Assembly (NCBI RefSeq): GCF_000340215.1
Contig: NW_006921553.1
Span: forward strand, 1-64,000
Direction: 5' to 3'
From: Pseudocercospora fijiensis CIRAD86
Taxonomy: Eukaryota > Ascomycota > Dothideomycetes > Mycosphaerellales > Mycosphaerellaceae
Length of the DNA: 64,000 nt
Part shown: piece by piece, positions 57,882 through 64,000 of the stretch
Numbering within the stretch: position 1 is the stretch's first letter
Layout of the letters: each line of letters starts with the position of its first letter
Notes under the pieces: generated by a model
What the model was told of the DNA's origin: nothing
Databases searched by the model: none
The model's input: only the letters and a program-made list of their open reading frames with translations
Translations under genes and position numbers: made by a program

Positions 57882-58150
57882 CGTCGCTAGTATAGAAGCT
57901 AGCGGGGAAGGCGTCGCTAGTATAGAAGCTAGCTAGGAAGGCGTCGCTAGTATAGAAGCTAGCGCGGGAGGTATCGCTAGTATAGAAGCTAGCTAGGGAG
58001 ATATCGCTAGTATAGAAGCTAGCTAGGGAGGTATCGCTAGTATAGAAGCTAGCTAGGGAGGTATCGCTAGTATAGAAGCTAGCTAGGGAGGTATCGCTAG
58101 TATAGAAGCTAGCTAGGGAGGTATCGCTAGTATAGAAGCTAGCGCTAGTA
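57882..58150. repeat. 30-bp minisatellite, 9 units (copy B)
   Basis: Same array as 5776-5988 but with nine occurrences of CGCTAGTATAGAAGCTAGC. Most linkers here are GCTAGGGAG rather than GCGCGGGAG, so units have spread within the locus since duplication. Confidence 0.95.
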
Positions 58151-58877
58151 GGGATTATACTATAGCGGACGAAGGGGGTCTAGTAGCTATCGGAGTAGGG
58201 CGGTAAACTATTCTACGTAGGGTAAGAGGACCTATATACGAAGGGAGAGTATTAGATAGATATACTAGTTAAGTACTATCTGTTTTAGGGAGAAGGGGAC
58301 GTAGAGGAGCCCGCCGAATAGCTAACCGAGGCTAGTCGTAAGTAGGGATAGCCTATACGATCGATTATTAAACAATAGACGTAGAAGTAGTGTCCCTTAG
58401 AGTAGAGCTAGCGGCGTTAGCTCTAGCGAATTAATCGACTACTACGATAACATCGTCGATCTCGAGCTAGTTAATATAGGTAGCGAGGAGCTATAGCCTA
58501 TCTCTAGTATTTATACGCGGCGCTATCTATAAAGAGAGCGGTAGTAGTCGTAGTACTAGGAGAAGTAGCTATCCCTAACTAGCCGAATAGTACTAACTCT
58601 AGAGTATTTAACTACCTACTACGGCTATTTAGCTACGAAGTAGAGGGTTAATATAGGGGATAGGTTAGGTAGCCGAGAAGGTAGACGATATAGCGGCTAG
58701 ATATAGTAGTAGCGTAGACGAAGAAGATACTACGCCTAGGTCTTACTCGGCTTGCTATACTTTCTTCTAGGCTCGTCGTAGAGCCGTACTTACTAACTTC
58801 CTCGCGGTACGTTCGGCCTTCTTCTTCCGCTCTTCCTCTTTAGTACCGAGTAGCTTACGCTATCCTTTAGGCAGCAT
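58150..58877 (-). pseudogene. Relic gene P3, basic N-terminus (copy B)
   Basis: This is the counterpart of 5990-6713, with the same ATG and Lys/Glu/Arg-rich start on the minus strand. Conservation of both ATG and frame in the two copies is the main support. The product is unknown. Confidence 0.45.
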
Positions 58878-59154
58878 CGTATTAATTCTGTTAATAGCGG
58901 AGAGCAAAGCTTATATATAAGCCGCGCTAATAAGTATAGAATTCGAGGAGGTAGTAGTTCTATCTCGCGGAAACTACTAATACTAGAAAGGGCTACCCCT
59001 TTCTAGCGATGTATTTTATATATAAGAGAGCAAGGAATAGTAGCGTAGTGTATTTTGCGTATAAAGCAGTATATATAAGCAGGTTCGTATACTGCCTACG
59101 GCCTTCCTATAGACGTTATAAAACCTAAAGTCTAGCAATTAAAGGATACCGTAA

Positions 59155-59220
59155 ACAACTTAAAACTTTAGGTATATACCTAAAACTAGGCGTTTTAGGT
59201 ATATACTAAAAGTTTTAAGT
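59155..59220. repeat. Palindromic element, AACTTTAGGT family (copy B)
   Basis: Equivalent of 6991-7060, with GTATATACC instead of GTACGTACC in the core. The outer arms AACTTAAAAC/GTTTTAAGTT are kept. Confidence 0.8.
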
Positions 59221-59692
59221 TGTTCCTCTATCGGACCGTAGGATAAGTAAACCTAAAGAGTATTATAGGTAGGTCTATTATTAAAGGTAAAAGTCCTTAC
59301 TAGGCGATAGGCGGAGTAATACGAGATATAGGGTAAGGTTCGTAGTAGCCTTCCGTAATAGCGAAGAAAGGCTATTTAATTAGATAGTTAGCTAGGTTCT
59401 AATAATATTTAATTAATATCGAGCAGATAGGTTAGCTAGATTTCGGGAAAGGGTACCTCGTATACTTAATATAAGACTAAAAGTATAGCTAAGAAGATAG
59501 GTAAATCCCTACTTACGGAACCGGAGGGTAAGGGATAGAGGAATACGTACCCCGTATATTTCTTAACCGGAAGCGCTCCGTCGCGTTCTAATAGAGCGAG
59601 GGCCGTATCGCTAGTTATAGCTAATTAGCTAGACGCGGGCGCGGTCGAGATACGACTTAGAATACGAACGCCTTTTTACTTTAATGTTTCTT

Positions 59693-59808
59693 AAGCGCTT
59701 TATCGTATCCTAGCGAAGCGGCTTACTAACTAGAAGCGCTTCGTCGTATTCTAACGAAGCGGCTTGCTAACTAGAAGCGCTTCGTTACATTCTAACGAAG
59801 CGGCTTAA
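59693..59808. repeat. 41-bp tandem repeat, 3 units (copy B)
   Basis: Starts at 59693, 59734 and 59775. One unit more than copy A; the extra unit would shift any reading frame passing through. Confidence 0.9.
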
Positions 59809-60860
59809 CGACATCCTTGTCCTTACTACGACTACCGAGACGTATAAATTCTTCCTCGAATATAGCGATATAACGTAAAAACTAGTCGATAGCGTAGTTA
59901 GTCTAACAAGCGATAATTATTAGTAGATCTCCCTTATTCTAGTTCTCGAGTATTACTTTAATAGCTTATATAGAGATATAGGTCTTACTAGTACCGGGTA
60001 GGCCTTAAATAATAGCAAGACGCGCCGTTAGAATATAACGGAGCACTTCTAGTTAGGAGGCGTCTAGAGTACTATTAGGCTTAGAAGGCTAGTACTTAAC
60101 TATATTAATATTCTCGAAGCTCTCGTTAGAGTTATTAACTAGGACAGAGCTTAGATCTCGCTTCGGCTATACTTTAATATACTTAGGCGCCGAAATATAA
60201 GGCTATATACTAACGAGGTACTCTAATAAGGGGAAACCCTCGCGTATTATACGCTAAAGGCTAAGTAAGGTATACCGATTAGCTTCGAAAAGTCCGCTAC
60301 GGTCCTCTACTATAAGATATTCTATAGTAGGATCTAGCTCTAACTCCTCGGGACGGGTAAAGGCGAGATTAAGCTTAGGTAGATTCTACTAAAGTCCCTC
60401 TAGTAGTCGAGCGGTAATAGTAGTAATAATAGCGCGAGATACGAACTTGTTATTTATTAGTATAAGAACGACTAAGCTACCGGCGATAAGGCGCTTTAAC
60501 TATTCCTATAGAACTTTCTTACTAGTACGGAGGAGACTAAAAGTAACGCGGACGGCGAAGCTATATATAGACAAAGTCGCGCCGTAGATATAAACCTACT
60601 TAGGTTAGTATATAACGGGCGGCGCGTTAAAGGGATAAAGGCGAGACTAATCTTAGTATAGATACCGACTTTGCTATTAAATACGTCCTTAGCGGTATAT
60701 AGAGTATAGCGAGTTATTAAGACTACTTCGCGAAGGCCGTAGAGGGTATCTTCGCGGTATAGCTTATAGAGAGTACTCTAAGAGAATAGTTCTATAAGGG
60801 AGGCGATAAATAGTAAATAGAGCTCGTCGACGTCGCGCGCGAGGGCGAGCGTTCCTATCG
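59809..60860 (-). pseudogene. ZNFX1-like SF1 helicase, N-terminal relic (copy B)
   Basis: Same frame and motifs as copy A: the APKY segment, the LDASQLEAL segment (here partly altered) and Walker A GLPGTSKTY near 59980. It has only one 255-bp N-terminal unit, probably the ancestral state. It also stops at the 41-bp repeats, so the truncation predates duplication. Orientation is minus, pointing away from the telomere-like tract. Confidence 0.8.
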
Positions 60861-61475
60861 CTAGTTATAGCTAATTAGCCCGCGGCCCTTACTATATCGC
60901 TAGTTATAGCTAATTAGCCCGACGCGGGCGTAGTCGAGATACAACTTAGAATGCGACCGCCTTCTTATTTAGCTCGTAATATACGTAGGTAGCCTACGAG
61001 TAGGCGCGAGAATATATTCTTTTATACCTTCGATATTATAATATCGAATAAATAGAGAATAGTTCTATAAGGGAGGCGATAAATAGTAAATAGGGCTCGT
61101 CGACGTCGCGCGCGAGGGCGAGCGTTCCTATCGCTAGTTATAACTAATTAGCCCGCGGCCCTTACTATATCGCTAGTTATAGCTAATTAGCCTAACGTAG
61201 GCGTAGTCGAGATACGACTTAGAATGCGACTGCCTTCTTATTTAGCTCGTAATATACGTAGGCGGCCTACGAGCAGGCGCGAGAATATATTCTTTTATAC
61301 CTTCGATATTATAATATCGAATAAATAGAGAATAGTTCTATAAGGGAGGCGATAAATAGTAAATAGGGCTCGTCGACGTCGCGCGCGAGGGCGAGCGTTC
61401 CTATCGCTAGTTATAGCTAATTAGCCCGCGGCCCTTACCGTATCGCTAGTTATAGCTAATTAGCCCGACGCCGGC
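60786..61475. repeat. 273-bp tandem array, ~2.5 units (copy B)
   Basis: Same array as 9091-9780, with units at 60786, 61059 and 61332. Unit number and end point are the same in both copies, unlike the other tandem repeats of the element. Confidence 0.95.
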
Positions 61476-61499
61476 GCCCTACTATACGCCCGCTATACG

Positions 61500-61517
61500 C
61501 CTAACCCTAACCCTAAA
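61500..61517. repeat. Telomere-like tract, copy B
   Basis: Identical to 9805-9822 and followed by the same AGTGCCCTATAGT before the two loci diverge. Confidence 0.9.
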
Positions 61518-61784
61518 GTGCCCTATAGTGCTATCGTAGATAGTTAGTAGAAATTTACTATAATTAATTTACTTACTTAGATATTTTATTCTAGTTCCCT
61601 TGAATTTTTAGCTAACTTTTATTAGTACTTACGACTAAAATCATTAGTAGAACTATTTTATACTACTTATTCGATAGATAGAACGTTAGAATTAATCGAT
61701 AGTATTTAATATAATTTATTTACTTACTCAGAGATTTAATTTAAATTCCTTTAAATTTCTACCTACCTTTTATAGGACCCTATA

Positions 61785-62110
61785 CTTTTAACCCTTATTA
61801 TTACTAGTATACTACTTCTAAGTCGTAGTTCTAGGCCTAATATATCGAGTATAATACGTATAAACCGCCCTAGTATTTTTATTAATTTATTAAAAATACT
61901 TCTAGGTAAGTGTAACGCTTAGTAGCCCGAGTATAACGCTTAGCTACCCTCTATAGTACTAGGACCCTTATAACCCCTATTACTACTAGTAGAATACTTC
62001 TAAGTCGTAGTTCTAGGCTTAATATATCGAGTATAATATATAGAAGTCGCCCTAGTATTTTTATTAATTTATTAAAAATCCTTCTAGGCAAGTATAACGC
62101 TTAGCAACCC
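61785..62110. repeat. ~190-bp tandem duplication
   Basis: CTTCTAAGTCGTAGTTCTAG with following AATATATCGAGTATAAT and CCCTAGTATTTTTATTAATT occurs twice, starting at about 61810 and 61995. Confidence 0.9.
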
Positions 62111-62180
62111 TAGTATAACGCTTAGTAGCCCTAGTATAACGCTTAGCAGCCCTAGTATAACGCTTAGCAACCCTAGCCCG
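62086..62180. repeat. 21-bp tandem repeat
   Basis: CCCTAGTATAACGCTTAGCA repeated four to five times with A/G alternation at the end of the unit. Confidence 0.9.
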
Positions 62181-62539
62181 AGAAACCTAAAAACAAATAA
62201 TAGCGACGACGACGTAGCGAGGCCCTATTAAATACTAGACTATTCTAGCCGTCGTTTAGGACCTATAACCCTTCTAGAACTATACTAATTACTTAAATTT
62301 AGTTACTTTTTATACTAGCCCTAAGCCCGATTTTTACTAGTAGAATTTTCGAAGACTTCTATTCCGTACGGCTAATAAAGTATACTATACTATATATATA
62401 TACTTAGAGAGTATTTAGAGCGCGGTATATAGCGCCGTATAATAGCGGCTTATTTCGTATATAGAAAAACTTATAGACAATACTACGAATATCCTTCCTA
62501 CTAGAATATCTATCCTACCTAGTACTATCTCGAATATAG

Positions 62540-63235
62540 ATATTCTAGCCTTTAAGAATCTAATCGAGTGCTTTAAAATCCTTATCTATAATCGTAATAC
62601 GCTTCGCGTAGATAGCTATAAGGTTAATTACTAAAATAGTATTAGTATAGTTCGAAAAGAGGTAGAAGAGAAATGTATTTTCGAAGATACGAACTAGATA
62701 GGCTTCTATAGCCTCTTAAAGGGCGTCTAGCGCGGAGACTTAGAAGCGAAGGTCTAGTATATAATACTAGGCAATTTCGCGAATAAGTCGTTAGAAAGGA
62801 GCTTTACGGAGTAGGAGACTCTAGTCCTTCTAATACTTCCGAATCTTACGAAGGACTACGGCTAAAGAAGGATTAGTAAAAAGACAGTAAGAATACCGGC
62901 TACGCTACCGGCTACGCTACCGGCTACGCTACCGGCTACGCTACCGGCTAAGCTACCGGCTATAAAGACTTACTTCCTAAGCGCTATCGACGCTTCGTAC
63001 GATTATTACTACTAGTAGTAGAAGCGCTAGTTGTCGTCTTATATAGAGCCTTACCTGCCGTCGTCTTATACGGAGCCTTACTCGCGACGCCCTTTCTAGT
63101 ACTAGAGCTAGCGGTAGTAGTAGCAGCCTTCTTACGTTAATATACTATACTCGTTCTACTATTTCCGGCCTTATTACGACCCGTAGAAGTAGTAGGTCCC
63201 TTCTTACGAGGCGTCGTAACTTAGTTAAGTAGACT
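62540..63235 (+). pseudogene. Relic gene with an LPAT repeat (unrecognised)
   Basis: A plus-strand frame of about 230 codons: FKILIYNRNTLRVDSYKVNY near 62570, then GFYSLLKGV.RGDLEAKV near 62700, RSFTE.ETLVLLILPNLTKD near 62800, then LPAT repeated four times plus LPAK (62895-62955), then a Tyr/Gln/Ser-rich tail. It looks like a helical domain followed by a disordered tail, perhaps a retroelement Gag, but no zinc knuckle is visible. Confidence 0.45.
62893..62960. repeat. 12-bp repeat CTACCGGCTACG
   Basis: Five units in frame, giving LPAT. Clean repeat with little RIP change. Confidence 0.95.
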
Positions 63236-64000
63236 CGATATTATAAAAGTCGTCGAATTAAGGAAAAAAGTATATTATAAAGGTATACGAAGGCGCGCGC
63301 GGAGCGAGGGTATTATAGAGGTAGTAGATATAGAGCGTAGAGATATAGGTATTAATACGAAGGTTAAATATAGCGAGAGAGGTAGTATCGCGGTATCGCT
63401 AGATAATAGAGTAAGCGTCGCGTAAGCCTATATTATAGTAACGTTAGAGTAAGGAAAGAAAGTAGGTACGGCTAAAAAAGGCAGGTACGGCAAACTTTGA
63501 AATATAGCCGGTATATATAGCTGGTATAGTAATAGGCGAAAGCCTCCTTTTAGTAAATAGCCGGCGTAATAATAGTATCCTACTATAGTATAGATATTGT
63601 TTAGTAATGCCTTTACTAGCTATAGTAATCTTATAAGTAACCTAGGCCTATTGCTAGTAAACATAAGAAATATTAGGTAGGCTATACTAAACAAGCTAGT
63701 TATTTAGTAGGAAAAGGCCTACTACCGTCTCTATATACCGGCTACGAGTGCCGGCTATCGCTCTAAATTCAACTCCGCCCTATCTCGGAGGCTAAGGTAC
63801 CGAGCGGAAAGCCTATAGCTTATATTTACTCGGTTGTCGCGGAGCGCTTATAGGTAAGGTATTAAAAAAGAGTATAAAAAGTACGAGAAGAGTATCCTAG
63901 GATATAGGTCGTAAGTAAATAAGAGTAGCACGCCTAGCTATTTATATAGTACGTTACTCTAAATAACTAGGAGCCTATATTATCTCGTACTTTGCTTATA
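63236..64000. other. No recognisable gene
   Basis: Mixed sequence; CA/TG a little more frequent at 63480-63900, which may be a piece of a younger element. Three further GCCGGTA/GCCGGCT motifs near 63505-63760. I can support no feature. Confidence 0.4.

Larger units (their letters stand above)
52194..61529 (+). repeat. Copy B of the ~10-kb direct repeat
   Basis: This is the second copy of the block at 1-9829, in the same orientation, with a run of N at 55306-55510. The homology visible here starts at 52194 only because copy A is cut by the window edge; the element probably extends left, since the palindromic repeat family at 50.4-51.6 kb also occurs inside both copies. The right end is the same telomere-like tract and CCCTATAGT as in copy A, after which the two loci diverge abruptly. 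That shared breakpoint suggests a defined element end or recombination boundary. Confidence 0.95.
61530..62500. other. AT-rich region with nested tandem repeats
   Basis: No gene seen. Contains a ~190-bp tandem duplication and a 21-bp repeat (see separate entries). This is unique sequence to the right of the 10-kb repeat. Confidence 0.5.

Noticed and set aside
1..64000. tRNA or rRNA genes
   Set aside because: No candidate with a readable A/B box pair or conserved rRNA segment was seen by eye; a dedicated scan was not possible.

Overview
This window reads as a heavily mutated, repeat-rich compartment of a filamentous ascomycete (Pezizomycotina) genome. CpA and TpG are almost absent outside two younger retrotransposon copies, while TpA is in large excess and CpG is retained. 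That is the mark of repeat-induced point mutation (RIP), which turns CAG, CAA and TGG codons into TAG and TAA. No intact protein-coding gene remains: the longest stop-free stretches starting with ATG are under 80 codons. Long reading frames can still be followed when in-frame TAG/TAA are read as former Gln or Trp codons, and most calls below rest on that reading. Species and chromosome cannot be told from the sequence.

Layout. (1) 1-9829 and 52194-61529 are two direct copies, about 9.3-9.8 kb each, of one complex repeat. Each carries two long plus-strand relic genes, a short minus-strand relic gene, a minus-strand ZNFX1-like SF1 helicase relic, several tandem repeats, and at the right end a two-unit telomere-like CCCTAA tract. 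Copy A runs off the left edge; around copy B the left-hand part, from about 48.9 kb, holds more relic genes and a palindromic repeat family. (2) 9.86-16.6 kb is a nest of Ty3/gypsy debris in both orientations, with a large inverted repeat and hexamer arrays. (3) 16.8-19.5 kb is an inverted-repeat-bounded block with a minisatellite and hAT-like short elements. (4) 19.8-48 kb is the most unusual part: an island of large relic genes arranged in two divergent arms. Minus strand: gene A, a SNF2-family ATPase, genes C and D. Plus strand: genes E, F and G. Gene G is one frame of about 1,440 codons. Four minus-strand units share a repeated upstream module with a TATA-like site, and many copies of a small hairpin repeat sit in introns and between genes. 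Two Tad1/I-like LINE copies, one full length (21444-26334) and one 5' truncated (31428-32904), with clean target-site duplications, interrupt this island. (5) 61.5-64 kb holds further tandem repeats and a relic gene with a Leu-Pro-Ala-Thr repeat.

How the parts relate. The island genes share promoter modules and hairpin repeats, so they probably belonged to one co-inherited unit: a large mobile element, a virus-derived insertion or a subtelomeric gene cluster. Except for the SNF2 ATPase I recognise none of them. The flanking 10-kb repeats end in telomere-type sequence and carry a helicase, which points to a subtelomeric origin. The LINEs are much less mutated than their surroundings, so they arrived after most of the RIP. 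A 289-bp tandem duplication at 37.9-38.5 kb is almost perfect, so it also arose late. All protein readings here were made by hand, so their boundaries are approximate.
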